A stretch of DNA of 64,000 bases from Curtobacterium sp. PhB115 (GCF_003752025.1 NZ_RJKR01000007.1:341096-405095); one strand, 5' to 3'; shown: positions 25,927-35,022, counted from the stretch's first letter. Notes: generated by a model not told the origin, from the letters alone. A program made the numbers and translations.

Positions 25927-26850
25927 ATGGCCGGCATGAACGCACTGCCTTCCTGGCGCCCGGGTGGCGCACGCGACGTCATCGAGCGATTCGTCGCCGA
26001 CAGCACGCACGGCGACACGGCGCTGCCGCCGGCCGAGCGGGTCGCCGTCTTCGACAACGACGGCACGCTCTGGAGCGAGAAACCGATGCCGACGCAGCTG
26101 CAGTGGCTCGTCGCCCGCTGGGCGGAGGCCGCACGCGCGGACCCCGACCTCGCCGCCACGCAGCCGTACGCCGCCGTCGCGTCCGGCGACCTGTCGTGGG
26201 TCGGCCAGGCGGTCGACAAGCACGCGAGCGGTGACGACGCCGATCTCCGCCTGCTGCTCGCCGCGGTGACCCGTGCGACCGCTGGCATGAGCGTGGAGGA
26301 CTACGGCCGCGTCGTGGGTGACTTCTACGCGCAGGCGGAACACCCGGTGCTCGGCGTGCCGTACGCCGCGACGGTCTACCAACCGATGGTCGAGCTGGTG
26401 CAGTTCCTGCGCGAGAACGACTTCGCCTGCTACGTCGTCTCGGCCGGCGAACGCGACTTCATGCGGCCGATGACCGAGCAGAACTACGGCATCCCGCCGG
26501 AGGCCGTGATCGGGTCGGCGATGGGGCTGGAGTACGTCGACGGCGAGGTCCGATACGTCGACGCGCTCGCGTTCTTCGACGACGGGCCGGAGAAGCCGGT
26601 GCGGGTCTGGAGCCGCATCGGTCGACGACCCGCCGTCGCGGTCGGCAACTCGAACGGCGACCGCGAGATGCTCGAGTACACGCAGCCGGGTGCGTCCGGG
26701 CTCCGCCTGCTCGTGCACCACGACGACGACACCGGACGGGGCGACGAACCGTACGACAAGGGTGCGGAGACCGTGCTCCGAGAAGCATCCGACCGGGACA
26801 CCACCGTGATCAGTGTGCGCGACGACTGGTCACGGGTCTTCCCGAGCTGA
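25927..26850 (+). CDS. HAD-family hydrolase (phosphoserine-phosphatase-like)
   Basis: A 307-residue phosphohydrolase. Motif I is VAVFDNDGTLWSE (about residues 39-51), motif II is CYVVSAGERDF, and the metal site is VAVGNSNGDREML (Asn/Asp form). The long insert after motif I is a helical cap. The start is ATG 25927 or 25936. It is divergent from the DUF1269 gene and 7 bases before a membrane protein gene with which it is probably co-transcribed. Confidence 0.85.
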   Translation: MAGMNALPSWRPGGARDVIERFVADSTHGDTALPPAERVAVFDNDGTLWSEKPMPTQLQWLVARWAEAARADPDLAATQPYAAVASGDLSWVGQAVDKHASGDDADLRLLLAAVTRATAGMSVEDYGRVVGDFYAQAEHPVLGVPYAATVYQPMVELVQFLRENDFACYVVSAGERDFMRPMTEQNYGIPPEAVIGSAMGLEYVDGEVRYVDALAFFDDGPEKPVRVWSRIGRRPAVAVGNSNGDREMLEYTQPGASGLRLLVHHDDDTGRGDEPYDKGAETVLREASDRDTTVISVRDDWSRVFPS

Positions 26851-26857
26851 TCCGCCC

Positions 26858-27523
26858 ATGTCGCGCGAACCCCGGCCCGAACCCCGGCCCGAACCCCGGC
26901 CCGAACGGACCGAACCCCGGCCGCGCTGGCACCGCTGGCACGAGCTCGTCGCGGTCGTCCTGCTCTCCGTCACGGCGGTGACGACGGCGTGGTGCGGCTT
27001 CCAGGCGTCGAAGTGGGGCGGTGAGATGTCGATCGCGTTCAGCCAGGCATCGAGTGCGCGGATCCAGGCTGCGGACGCCGCTTCCGGAGCACGGGACGCC
27101 CGTCAGTGGGACGTGACGCTCTGGGTGCAGTGGGTCCTGGCGGACTCCCGCGACGACGAGACGCTCCGGGACTACGTGCAGACGCGGTTCTCCCCGGAGC
27201 TCCGGACCGCCTTCCGGGCGTGGGACGAGGACGGACGCACCGAGGACGGGCCGTTCGCGACCACGGCGTACGTGCCGGCAGGAGCCGAACGCGCCGCAGC
27301 CCTGTCGGACCGGGCGGACCGGCGGTTCGACCTGGCGCTGCAGGACAACCAGCAGTCCGACGACTACTCCGTGCTGACGGTGCTCTTCGCGCTGGTCCTG
27401 TTCTTCACCGCGCTCTCCCAGCGCGAGGCCCGCGGGTGGATCCGGACGACGTTGCTCGCCGCCGGGGTCGTCGGGCTCGTCGTCGGCGCCTGCCTGCTCG
27501 CCGTGTTCCCGGTCGCGCTCTGA
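26858..27523 (+). CDS. Hypothetical membrane protein with PRPE repeats
   Basis: A 221-residue protein I cannot name. Residues 4-22 are a Pro-Arg-Pro-Glu repeat encoded by four tandem copies of a 12-bp unit. Then come one membrane helix (about 29-50), an outside/helical region of about 110 residues, and two helices near the C-terminus (about 165-182 and 192-215). The layout HELVAVVLLSVTAVTTAWCGFQASKW recalls uncharacterised DUF4337-like membrane proteins. It follows the HAD gene closely and is ended by a strong hairpin. Confidence 0.65.
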   Translation: MSREPRPEPRPEPRPERTEPRPRWHRWHELVAVVLLSVTAVTTAWCGFQASKWGGEMSIAFSQASSARIQAADAASGARDARQWDVTLWVQWVLADSRDDETLRDYVQTRFSPELRTAFRAWDEDGRTEDGPFATTAYVPAGAERAAALSDRADRRFDLALQDNQQSDDYSVLTVLFALVLFFTALSQREARGWIRTTLLAAGVVGLVVGACLLAVFPVAL

Positions 27524-27540
27524 CCCGCGCGACATCGTGG

Positions 27541-27583
27541 GCAGGAATGGTCGGGTCCCCCGAGGGCACCCGACCATTCCTGC
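27541..27583. terminator. Strong hairpin between convergent units
   Basis: A perfect 16-bp inverted repeat (gcaggaatggtcgggt / acccgaccattcctgc) around an 11-base loop. It separates the membrane protein gene from the end of the flgB-flgE operon. Confidence 0.8.
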
Positions 27584-27609
27584 TCACGAAGCGACCGCAG
27601 CGCACGCCG

Positions 27610-27654
27610 CGACCGCAGCGACCGCAGCGACCGCAGCGACCGCAGCGACCGCAG
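27610..27654. repeat. 9-bp tandem repeat, five copies
   Basis: Five exact copies of cgaccgcag, plus one separate copy at 27592, immediately after the flgE stop codon. Confidence 0.85.
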
Positions 27655-27663
27655 CGCCGCCGC

Positions 27664-28839
27664 CTACCGCTTCAGGTTCGTCAGCTCCTGCAGCACCTCG
27701 TCCGAGGTCGTGATGATGCGCGCGTTCGCCTGGAAGCCGCGCTGCGCCACGATCAGGTTCGTGAACTCCTGCGACAGGTCCACGTTCGACATCTCGAGCG
27801 TCCCCGCCGCGAGCGAACCGACGCCCGCCGAGCCGGGGCCGCCGACGGTCGCGGTGCCCGAGTTGCCCGTTGCCCGGTACCCCGAGGCGCCGGTCTTCTC
27901 GAGGCCGGCCGGGTTGGCGAAGGTCGCCAGCGCGATGCGGCCGAGCGCGAGCGACGCACCGTTCGAGAACGTGCCGGTGACGGTGCCGTCCTTCGAGATC
28001 GAGTAGCCCTGCAGCGCGCCGGCCTCGCGGCCGTTCTGCGAGCCGATCGACGCGGTGTTCAGCGAGGCGAAGCCGGTGAGCTCCCCCATGTCGACCGTGA
28101 TGCCGCCGACGGCGAGGGTGCCGCCGGCCGTCAGTGCGCCGTTCGCCCCGAAGGTGAGCGACGAGGTCGCCGAGGTGCCCTGACCGTTGTTGGCGGTCAC
28201 GTCCCAGCCGTTCGCGGTGCGGGTGTACGCGAGGGACATCGTGTGCTTGGCACCCGAGGCGTCGTACACGGTGGCCTCGCGGGTGATGGTGTCGCCGACG
28301 GCGGTCTCGGACGGCAGGTTGCCGGCGACCGAGGCCGTGGTGGTGCGGACCGCGGGGGCTGCGGCGTCGAGCGGCAGCGTGATGTCGGCGAGACCGCCGT
28401 TGTCGTTGACGACACCGTTCGTCGCCGGGTACCCCTGCACGATCTTGCCGTCGGCGGTGACCAGGCGGCCGTCGGCGTCGAAGTCGAACGCGCCGGCACG
28501 GGTGTAGACGGTGTCGTTGCCGAGGCGGGTGACGAAGAAGCCGTCGCCCGAGATCATCAGGTCGGTCGCCTTGCCGGTGGCCTGCGCGGAGCCCTGGGCG
28601 AAGTTCGTGGAGACACCGGCGACCTGGACGCCGAGGCCGATCTGCGCCGGGTTCGTGCCGCCGACGCCGGTCTGCGGTCCGCCGGCACCCTGGGTCATCT
28701 GCGACAGGGTGTCCTGGAAGACGGTGGTCGAGGACTTGAAGCCGACGGTGTTGACGTTGGCGATGTTGTTGCCGGTGACGTCGAGCATCTGCTGGTGGGA
28801 GCGGAGGCCGGAGATCCCGGAGTAGAGCGAGCGGAGCAT
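27664..28839 (-). CDS. flgE: Flagellar hook protein FlgE
   Basis: A 391-residue hook subunit exported by the flagellar apparatus. The N-terminus MLRSLYSGISGLRSHQQMLDVTGNNIANVNTVGFKSS and the C-terminus VDLSQEFTNLIVAQRGFQANARIITTSDEVLQEL are the paired coiled-coil ends of rod/hook proteins. It is the only FlgE/F/G-type protein in the window and is last in the long operon. AAAGGA lies 6 bases before the ATG. Confidence 0.94.
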   Translation of the reverse strand: MLRSLYSGISGLRSHQQMLDVTGNNIANVNTVGFKSSTTVFQDTLSQMTQGAGGPQTGVGGTNPAQIGLGVQVAGVSTNFAQGSAQATGKATDLMISGDGFFVTRLGNDTVYTRAGAFDFDADGRLVTADGKIVQGYPATNGVVNDNGGLADITLPLDAAAPAVRTTTASVAGNLPSETAVGDTITREATVYDASGAKHTMSLAYTRTANGWDVTANNGQGTSATSSLTFGANGALTAGGTLAVGGITVDMGELTGFASLNTASIGSQNGREAGALQGYSISKDGTVTGTFSNGASLALGRIALATFANPAGLEKTGASGYRATGNSGTATVGGPGSAGVGSLAAGTLEMSNVDLSQEFTNLIVAQRGFQANARIITTSDEVLQELTNLKR

Positions 28840-28860
28840 GGTGCGTCCTTTCGGAGAGGC

Positions 28861-28892
28861 AGGAAGAAGAAGAAGGAGAAGGGGAAGGAGGA
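28861..28892 (-). other. Polypyrimidine tract in the flgD-flgE mRNA gap
   Basis: The plus strand is an unbroken 32-base purine run, so the flgD-flgE mRNA carries a pure pyrimidine tract rich in CCUCC just before the flgE ribosome site. It could pair with a Shine-Dalgarno sequence. Confidence 0.5.
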
Positions 28893-28898
28893 CGAGCG

Positions 28899-29342
28899 TC
28901 AGGCGGCCGGAGCTGCCGTGGTGATGCCGGAGATCACGTCGAGAGCGACCTCCTTCCCGTTCACGCTGACTGTGGGGACGCTGTTCGCGTACGACACGGC
29001 CGAGGCGTTCCCGGTGACGGACTTGCCCGAAGCGGCGTCGGTGTAGCTGACCTGCTTGCCGACGAGGTTGGCGGCGGCGATCCGCATCTGCAGCGAGAAG
29101 TTCTCGTTCCCCGTCGTGGTCTGGTTGGTGATCTGCTCCATCATCGCGAGCTGCGTCTGCTGGCTGATCATCTGGTTGGTGTCCATCGGCGAGGACGGGT
29201 CCTGGTTCTGCAGCTGCGTGACGAGCAGCTTCATGAACACCTCGGAGTCCATCGTCTGGGACTTCTGTGCGGTCGAGTTCGCAGCGAGGGCCGCGGCCTG
29301 AGCGGCCGGGTCCACGCTGCCGGTGATGCCGTCGATGGGCAT
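28899..29342 (-). CDS. flgD: Flagellar hook capping protein FlgD
   Basis: A 147-residue scaffold that caps the growing hook. The conserved block is SEVFMKLLVTQLQNQDPSSPMDTNQMISQQTQLAMMEQI (about 34-72). The protein ends soon after a small beta region (SYTDAASGKSVTGNA), so it lacks the large C-terminal Ig/FlgD domains of enteric FlgD. The ATG at 29342 begins MPIDGITG, echoing FliE. It lies 25 bases after fliK. Confidence 0.92.
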   Translation of the reverse strand: MPIDGITGSVDPAAQAAALAANSTAQKSQTMDSEVFMKLLVTQLQNQDPSSPMDTNQMISQQTQLAMMEQITNQTTTGNENFSLQMRIAAANLVGKQVSYTDAASGKSVTGNASAVSYANSVPTVSVNGKEVALDVISGITTAAPAA

Positions 29343-29367
29343 GGTTGCGTTCCTGTTCGTGAGCCGG

Positions 29368-30807
29368 TCAGGCGAGGACGTCGAGTCCCGCGGTGCGGAC
29401 GGTGGGTGTCGGGGTGGTGGGCCGGTCGCGCGGGGTGGGTCGCGCCTCCAGGCCGGTGTCGCCACGGGGCGGACCGGCGGCCGGTCGCTGGTCGCGGGTC
29501 GGCGAGTCGCCCGGGTGGTTCGCGGACGACAGGTCGAGCGTCGTGCTCAACCCGGTGCCAGCCGCGTCACGGCGGAGGTCGGGCAGCACCTGCCGGACGG
29601 CCTCGCGCCCGGCGTCGGACGCGGCGAAGAGCTCGACGTGCATGCCGTGCGTCGTGACGTGCGCGCGGACCGTGACGGGGCCGAGGCCCTCCGGTGCGAC
29701 CTGGACGGTCACGACGTGCTCGCCGGGGCCGGCCTGTGCGAGCGTGAACACCGGTCGCGACAGTTGCTGGGCGAGCGGCGCGGGGGTCGCGGACTGTGCC
29801 GGCGCGCTCGCGGCGCTGACCGCGGTCGTCGAGGTGGTCGGCAGGACGAAGGGCGTCTCGCCTCCGCGCGTGGAGGTGACGGCCTGGAGGCCCGGATCAC
29901 CCGCCGTCGACCCCTGCTGCTCCGACCCGTGGCCGGTCTGGGCACCGCGTCCGGCCGTCGGCCCGGTGCCGGGTGCGGCGATCGTCGCGACCACGGGGGT
30001 GGCCGCGTCGTCGGTCGGTGTCGGTGCTGCGGCGGTCGTCGACGCGGACACCGGGGGCTGCGCGGCGACCGTGGTCGTGGTGCCGGGCGCGGGCGCGGCG
30101 CCGGGCGTGGTCGTGCTGACCGTCGGCGCCGCGGTCGCGGGCGTCGGGGTCGCAGCGCGTGCGGACTCGCCGGCGATGAGCGCCGCGGTCGGGGCTCCGG
30201 TCGGCGCTGCGGTCGGGGCGTCCGTCGGGGCTCCGGTCGGGGCGCCGGTCGGGGCTCCCGTCGGGGCGCCGGTCGTCGTCACCGGCGCGGTCGCCGGTGC
30301 CGGAGCGGTGCGCTGAGCAGTCCTCGCCGTGGTGCTCGCAGTGGCGCTCGCCGCGGTGCCCCCCTCGGTGCTCACGGTCGCGGAGGTCGCAGCCGTCGTC
30401 GTCGCCACCGCGGGCAGGACGGACGGGGTCGCGGCGTCCACCGGTGCGGCGCCGGTCGAGTCCGCGGGAGCGGCGGCAGCGACGAGCACAGGCGGGACGG
30501 GCGTCGGCAGGACGACGGCGGCCGGGGCGACCGGGGCGACGGCTCCGGGCAGCGCGGCGGTCTGCTGGTCCGTCGTCTGGGTGGTCTGGTCCGTCGCGGT
30601 CTGGTCCGGTGCGGGCGCAGTCGTCCCGCCGTCGGTGCGCGTGCCGGCGCCGCGGTCCCGCTCCGGGCGGCGCTCGGCGTGCCGGTCCGTGGTGACGGCC
30701 GCGGTCAGGGCAGCGTCGAACGCGCCCGGACCGGACGTGTCCTTCGCGGCACGCGCCGGCGGTCCGGCGGGCGTCGTCGTGGGCTGGGTGGCGATCGTCA
30801 GGCTCAT
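29368..30807 (-). CDS. fliK: Flagellar hook-length control protein FliK
   Basis: A 479-residue molecular ruler. The conserved C-terminal domain is at about residues 345-420 (VFTLAQAGPGEHVVTVQVAPEGLGPVTVRAHVTTHGMHVELFAASDAGREAVRQVLPDLR). The N-terminal ~330 residues are Ala/Thr/Pro low complexity, including a GAPT tandem repeat from a 12-bp DNA unit. In ruler models this region's length sets hook length. The ATG overlaps the stop of the NlpC/P60 gene by 4 bases. Confidence 0.9.
   Translation of the reverse strand: MSLTIATQPTTTPAGPPARAAKDTSGPGAFDAALTAAVTTDRHAERRPERDRGAGTRTDGGTTAPAPDQTATDQTTQTTDQQTAALPGAVAPVAPAAVVLPTPVPPVLVAAAAPADSTGAAPVDAATPSVLPAVATTTAATSATVSTEGGTAASATASTTARTAQRTAPAPATAPVTTTGAPTGAPTGAPTGAPTDAPTAAPTGAPTAALIAGESARAATPTPATAAPTVSTTTPGAAPAPGTTTTVAAQPPVSASTTAAAPTPTDDAATPVVATIAAPGTGPTAGRGAQTGHGSEQQGSTAGDPGLQAVTSTRGGETPFVLPTTSTTAVSAASAPAQSATPAPLAQQLSRPVFTLAQAGPGEHVVTVQVAPEGLGPVTVRAHVTTHGMHVELFAASDAGREAVRQVLPDLRRDAAGTGLSTTLDLSSANHPGDSPTRDQRPAAGPPRGDTGLEARPTPRDRPTTPTPTVRTAGLDVLA
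30183..30278. repeat. 12-bp tandem repeat inside fliK
   Basis: About eight imperfect copies of ggctccggtcgg (GAPT in the protein). Gain or loss of units keeps the frame and would change FliK length. Confidence 0.75.
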
Positions 30808-31547
30808 GCGGCACTCCCGGACTGCATCAGGGACAGCAGCGCGGCGGTCTGCAGGTCGGTGGTGCTGCTCGCGGCGGTGCTCGCGGCGGCGGTGGCGGTC
30901 GTCGCCGTGGTGGCCGAGGCCTGCGACGGCACGATGCGGCGGATCGTGGCGATGTCGGCGTCCGAGTACCAGTTGTCCACGATGCGGACGTCCTTGCCGG
31001 GGCGCGGCGCGTGCAGCACCTTGCCGTCGCCGACGTAGATGACGACGTGGCCCTCGCCCTTCGGGATGATGAGGTCGCCGGGCTGCGCGTCCTTGAGGGA
31101 CCCCACCTCGACGCCCATCTTCGCCTGGTCCGGCACGACCCGGGGCATGGTTACCCCGAGGTCCTTGAAGACCGTCTGGACGAGTCCCGAGCAGTCCATG
31201 CCCGCGGTCGTGGTGCCGCCGAACACGTACGGCACGCCGAGGTACTTCTTCGCGTCCGCGACGACGTCGGCCCCGGTCGCACCGCTGCCGGTCGCGAGGG
31301 TGTCCGCACCGGCGTCGACCGAGGTGGCGGGGGCGGCGGTCGCGGTCGCCGCGGTGCCGGCCGCGGTGGTCCCGGCGGCGGCGGTGCCCGTGCCGGTCGC
31401 GGTGGCCAGGGCGTCGGCGAAGGCGCTCGACGAGGCCGCCGACGACGCGGCGGACGTCGACGCCGTCGTCGCGGCGGAGCCACCCCGGAGGGTGTCGATC
31501 TGCGACCGGATCTCGGAGATCCGCGAGAGCACGGCTTCCACGCTCAT
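30804..31547 (-). CDS. NlpC/P60 (C40) peptidase in the flagellar operon
   Basis: A 247-residue cell-wall endopeptidase. The catalytic domain covers about residues 92-212 with Cys119 (GMDCSGLVQTVF), His167 (GEGHVVIYVG) and His179 (VLHAP). The first ~90 residues are a heptad-like start (VEAVLSRISEIRSQIDTL) and an Ala/Thr-rich linker. No signal peptide is seen, which suggests export through the flagellar route. It sits between fliJ and fliK with 4-base overlaps, where it could take the FlgJ role of opening peptidoglycan for the rod. Confidence 0.88.
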   Translation of the reverse strand: MSVEAVLSRISEIRSQIDTLRGGSAATTASTSAASSAASSSAFADALATATGTGTAAAGTTAAGTAATATAAPATSVDAGADTLATGSGATGADVVADAKKYLGVPYVFGGTTTAGMDCSGLVQTVFKDLGVTMPRVVPDQAKMGVEVGSLKDAQPGDLIIPKGEGHVVIYVGDGKVLHAPRPGKDVRIVDNWYSDADIATIRRIVPSQASATTATTATAAASTAASSTTDLQTAALLSLMQSGSAA

Positions 31548-31975
31548 CGGGCACCACCTTCCGTGCGGCGTCGGGCCGCGATCTCGTCGAGGGCGTTCTG
31601 TTCGGTGCGGAGTTCCTCGGCGGCCTGCTCGGCGGCGTGCTTGCCCTCGAGCTTCTCCAGGCCGACCGCGGCGCGGCGGGCAGCGGTGTAGTCCTCCTGG
31701 GCGCGGTCGGCGTCGGCGCGGCGGGTGCGGACCACGGCGTCGAGCTCCTCGAGCATCCCGCGGGTGGCTGCACGCGCGGCGGCCACGGCGCTCAGGTTCG
31801 CGGCGTCCTCGATGGGCTGCGACCCCTCGGCGTCGGCGAGGCTCCGCCGTGCGGCGATCCGGGCGTCTGCGGCGTCGCGGACGCGCTCGTTCGCCGTGGC
31901 GAGCGAAGCGGCGGCCCGGTCCTGTTCGGTGTGCCGGAGGCGCAGGAGCCCGGCGAGCGGGAAGCGGCGGGCCAT
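31544..31975 (-). CDS. fliJ: Flagellar export protein FliJ
   Basis: A 143-residue, almost wholly helical protein matching FliJ, the coiled-coil stalk of the FliI hexamer. It begins MARRFPLAGLLRLRHTEQDRAA, the usual FliJ start, and continues in long Ala/Arg/Glu heptads. The ATG overlaps the fliI stop by one base. Sequence is weakly conserved in the family, so position carries weight. Confidence 0.85.
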   Translation of the reverse strand: MARRFPLAGLLRLRHTEQDRAAASLATANERVRDAADARIAARRSLADAEGSQPIEDAANLSAVAAARAATRGMLEELDAVVRTRRADADRAQEDYTAARRAAVGLEKLEGKHAAEQAAEELRTEQNALDEIAARRRTEGGAR

Positions 31976-33303
31976 CACGCCACCCCCAGCTGCCGCACGA
32001 GGGCGCCGAGCCGCTGCCACGACGCATCCGCGGTGGCACGCTCGTCCATGCCCTGCCGGAGGAACGCGTCGATCGCGCTCTGGTGGTCGACGGCGGCGTC
32101 CACGAGCGGGTTCGAGCCGCGCTGGTACGCGCCGACGTCGAGCAGGTCCTGGGCGGCGGCGCGAGCGGCCATCACCTTCCGCAGGGTCGTCGCGGCACCG
32201 CGCTGCTCGGGACTGGTCACCTTTGAGGCGACGCGGGACACCGAGCCGAGGGCGTCCACGGACGGGAAGTGCCCGGTGATCGCGAGCTTCCGGTCGAGCA
32301 CGACGTGGCCGTCCAGGATGCTCCGCGCAGCGTCGGCGATCGGCTCGTTGTGGTCGTCGCCGTCCACGAGCACGGTGTACATCCCGGTGATGCTGCCGGC
32401 GCGGTCGGTGCCGGCACGCTCGAGCAGCCCGGCGAGCACCGAGAACGTCGACGGCGGGTAGCCCCGGGTCGCCGGCGGTTCGCCGACGGACAGGCCGATC
32501 TCCCGCTGTGCCATCGCGACGCGGGTGAGTGAGTCCATCATCAGCACGACGTCCTGGCCGGCATCGCGGAACGACTCGGCGATGCGGGTGGCGACGAACG
32601 CGGCACGCAGACGCATCAGCGCGGGCTCGTCCGACGTCGACACGACGACGATCGACCGGGCGAGACCCTCGGGTCCGAGGTCGTCCTCGAGGAACTCCCG
32701 GACCTCACGGCCGCGCTCCCCGACGAGGGCGATCACGTTGACGGCGGCGTCGCTCCCCCGCGCGATCATCGACAGCAGCGACGACTTGCCGACCCCGGAC
32801 CCGGCGAACAGGCCCATGCGCTGCCCGCGGCCGACCGTGGTGAGGGTGTCGAGCACCCGGACGCCGAGCTGCATCGGGGTGTCGATGCGGGTCCGAGCCA
32901 TCGCGTTCGGGGTCTCGTGGTCGAGCGGGACCCAGGCGTCGGCCCGGAGCGGTCCGCGGTCGTCGATCGGTCGGCCGAGCCCGTCGAGCACCCGCCCGAA
33001 CAGTCCGGTCCCGGTCGGCACGAGCACGGGGCGACCGGTGGGGCGTGCCGGGGTCCCCGCGGTCACACCGGTGAGCCGGCCGAGCGGCATGCAGCGGACC
33101 CCGGTGGCGTCGGTCGCGACGACCTCGACGGTGGTCTGCGGGCCGCCCTCGCGGCCGACCGTGACGAGCTCGCCGACGTGCGCGTCGAGTCCCGCGACGG
33201 TGAGCCCGAGGCCGACGGCGCTCGTGACGATCCCGACACGCTGGGGTGCGGCCTGCCGGAGGGCGTCGTCGAGCCCACGGGGCCGGAGCAGCGTGGCGGT
33301 CAC
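31975..33303 (-). CDS. fliI: Flagellum-specific ATPase FliI
   Basis: A 442-residue ATPase of the export apparatus. Walker A is GSGVGKSS (168-175), Walker B lies in VVLMMDSLTR, and the F1-beta-like block DGDDHNEPIADAARSILDGHVVLDRKLA follows. Length is normal. The GTG start overlaps the fliH stop by 4 bases. Confidence 0.97.
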   Translation of the reverse strand: MTATLLRPRGLDDALRQAAPQRVGIVTSAVGLGLTVAGLDAHVGELVTVGREGGPQTTVEVVATDATGVRCMPLGRLTGVTAGTPARPTGRPVLVPTGTGLFGRVLDGLGRPIDDRGPLRADAWVPLDHETPNAMARTRIDTPMQLGVRVLDTLTTVGRGQRMGLFAGSGVGKSSLLSMIARGSDAAVNVIALVGERGREVREFLEDDLGPEGLARSIVVVSTSDEPALMRLRAAFVATRIAESFRDAGQDVVLMMDSLTRVAMAQREIGLSVGEPPATRGYPPSTFSVLAGLLERAGTDRAGSITGMYTVLVDGDDHNEPIADAARSILDGHVVLDRKLAITGHFPSVDALGSVSRVASKVTSPEQRGAATTLRKVMAARAAAQDLLDVGAYQRGSNPLVDAAVDHQSAIDAFLRQGMDERATADASWQRLGALVRQLGVA

Positions 33304-33965
33304 CGCTCGTCCTCCGTGGCGGCGACGCCGAGTGCCGTGCGGGCGCGGTCGAGCGCGGTGGCGATCCGGGCGTCCAGGATCCCCTCGGGCAGGTCGACGA
33401 CGGCGTCGCCGTCGCGGAGCGACGGGTCGGCGACGACCGGCACGGGCAGGTCGACGGCCGCGACGCGGGCCGCGTCCGCCGGGCTGAGCCGGACGGCCAC
33501 GGGGACGGTGCGGTCGATGGACGCGAGCGCCCGCCGGACGGTGGCCTCCGCGCCGGACGCACCACGGGCCTCCAGGCCGTCCGTGGTGTCGACGACCGAC
33601 GCGTCGACCGGCGGACGGGAGGCGCGGATCTCGTACCCGACGACGGCCTCGGCCAGGTCCATGGCCGCGCTGGCGACGGAGGCTTCCGCGTCCGCCAGGA
33701 CGGGCACGAGCTGCGAGAGCATCGCGTTCGTCGCCGCGTCGAGCACGGCGATCCGGCGCGACGTGTCCGCCTCGAGCGCGGTGATGCGCGCGGCGTGCTC
33801 GGCCTCGAGGCGCGCACGCAGAGCCTCCGCCTCGGCGCGCGCTGCCCGGAGTCCGGCGGTGTAGCCGGCCGCGTGCCCACGGACGTCCGCGCTGGCGGCA
33901 CGCTCGCGGCCCGCGGGGTCGCCGATGACGGGGAACGCGACGCGCTGCACGACGATGTCAGTCAA
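33300..33965 (-). CDS. fliH: Flagellar export ATPase regulator FliH
   Basis: A 221-residue FliH-type protein that binds FliI. The long helix (ARAEAEALRARLEAEHAARITALEAD) and the C-terminal domain (VRRALASIDRTVPVAVRLSPADAARV) fit. The start is most likely TTG at 33965, overlapping the fliG stop by 8 bases, with GAGGAGG inside the end of fliG at the right distance. The upstream open frame is a fliG shadow. Confidence 0.87.
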   Translation of the reverse strand: MTDIVVQRVAFPVIGDPAGRERAASADVRGHAAGYTAGLRAARAEAEALRARLEAEHAARITALEADTSRRIAVLDAATNAMLSQLVPVLADAEASVASAAMDLAEAVVGYEIRASRPPVDASVVDTTDGLEARGASGAEATVRRALASIDRTVPVAVRLSPADAARVAAVDLPVPVVADPSLRDGDAVVDLPEGILDARIATALDRARTALGVAATEDER

Positions 33966-35022
33966 CGAGCTCGTCCTCCTCGGCGCGGTGCACGGTGATG
34001 ACGCCCTGCGCCTCGAGCTCGCGCACGGAGCGGACGACCTCGGCACGGGCCTCCTCGACCTGCGAGACGCGCACCGGGCCCATGGCCTGCAGTTCGTCGT
34101 CGAGCAGCTCGCGGTTGCGCTCGGACACGTTGGCACGGATGGTCTCGACCACCGGGCCGGCAGCGCCCTTCATCGCGGTCGCGAGGATCTTCGAGTCGAT
34201 GCCACGGAGCACCTGCTGGATGTCGCGCGACTCGAGCTTCACGATGTCCTCGAAGGTGAGCATCCGGGAGCGGATGTCCTCGGCGAGTTCCGGGTCGCGG
34301 GCCTCGAGCCCGTCGAGCACGGCCTTCTCGGTGGCGACGTCGGAGCGGTTGATGATGTCGACCAGCGGCGCGATGCCGCCGACGACCTCGACGCTCTCGC
34401 GCGGCGAGACGACGGCGCCGGCGCGTTGGCGCAGGACACCGGCGACGATGCCGACCGCCTCCGGGGTGGCGCTGCCCATCGTGGCGAAGGCCTGCGCGAC
34501 GTCGGTGCGGACGCGCTCGTCGACACCGGCGAGCACGGCGCTCGCCTGACCGGGCTTCAGGTGCGCGAGCACGAGGGCGATGGTCTGCGGGAGCTCGCCC
34601 TCGAGCAGCGTGATCACCTGGCCGGGTTCGGCGTCGTCGAGGAACTCGAACGACTGGCCGGCGAGGTTCGACGCCAGCCTGTCCATCACGCCAGCGGCAC
34701 GCTCGGCGCCGAACGACGCCTCGAGCAGCCCGAGCGCGGTCTCCTTGCCACCGCGCTTCTGCATGCGGCCGCTCATCGTCATCCGGTGGAACTCGGTCAT
34801 CGTCTGGTCGACGACGGTGTCCTCGACCCGGCGCATCCGGACGATCTCGCCCGAGATCTCCTCGGCCTCGATCTCCGTGAACTGCTTCATGACCTCGGCC
34901 GCGCGGTCGGTGTCCATCTGCATCAGGATGAGCGCGACCTTCTGGGCGCCGGAGAGGTTGCGGTCGTTGGCGCCCTTGCCGGGACCGTTGCCGTTGCCGC
35001 CGCTCGGCATCAGGGCGCTCAC
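33958..35022 (-). CDS. fliG: Flagellar motor switch protein FliG
   Basis: A 354-residue C-ring protein joining the MS ring to the stator. It has the N-terminal LSGAQKVALILMQMDTDRAAEVMKQF, the middle domain (GFDDAEP-like FLDDAEPGQVITLLEGELPQTIALVLAHLKP) and the C-terminal torque helix (RMLTFEDIVKLESRDIQQVLRGIDSKILATAMKGA). It overlaps the fliF stop by 4 bases. Confidence 0.97.
   Translation of the reverse strand: MSALMPSGGNGNGPGKGANDRNLSGAQKVALILMQMDTDRAAEVMKQFTEIEAEEISGEIVRMRRVEDTVVDQTMTEFHRMTMSGRMQKRGGKETALGLLEASFGAERAAGVMDRLASNLAGQSFEFLDDAEPGQVITLLEGELPQTIALVLAHLKPGQASAVLAGVDERVRTDVAQAFATMGSATPEAVGIVAGVLRQRAGAVVSPRESVEVVGGIAPLVDIINRSDVATEKAVLDGLEARDPELAEDIRSRMLTFEDIVKLESRDIQQVLRGIDSKILATAMKGAAGPVVETIRANVSERNRELLDDELQAMGPVRVSQVEEARAEVVRSVRELEAQGVITVHRAEEDELVD

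Noticed and set aside
13149..27523. The block between the flagellar arms as a genomic island
   Set aside because: No integrase, tRNA, attachment repeats or composition shift is visible; the genes look like ordinary chromosomal ones.
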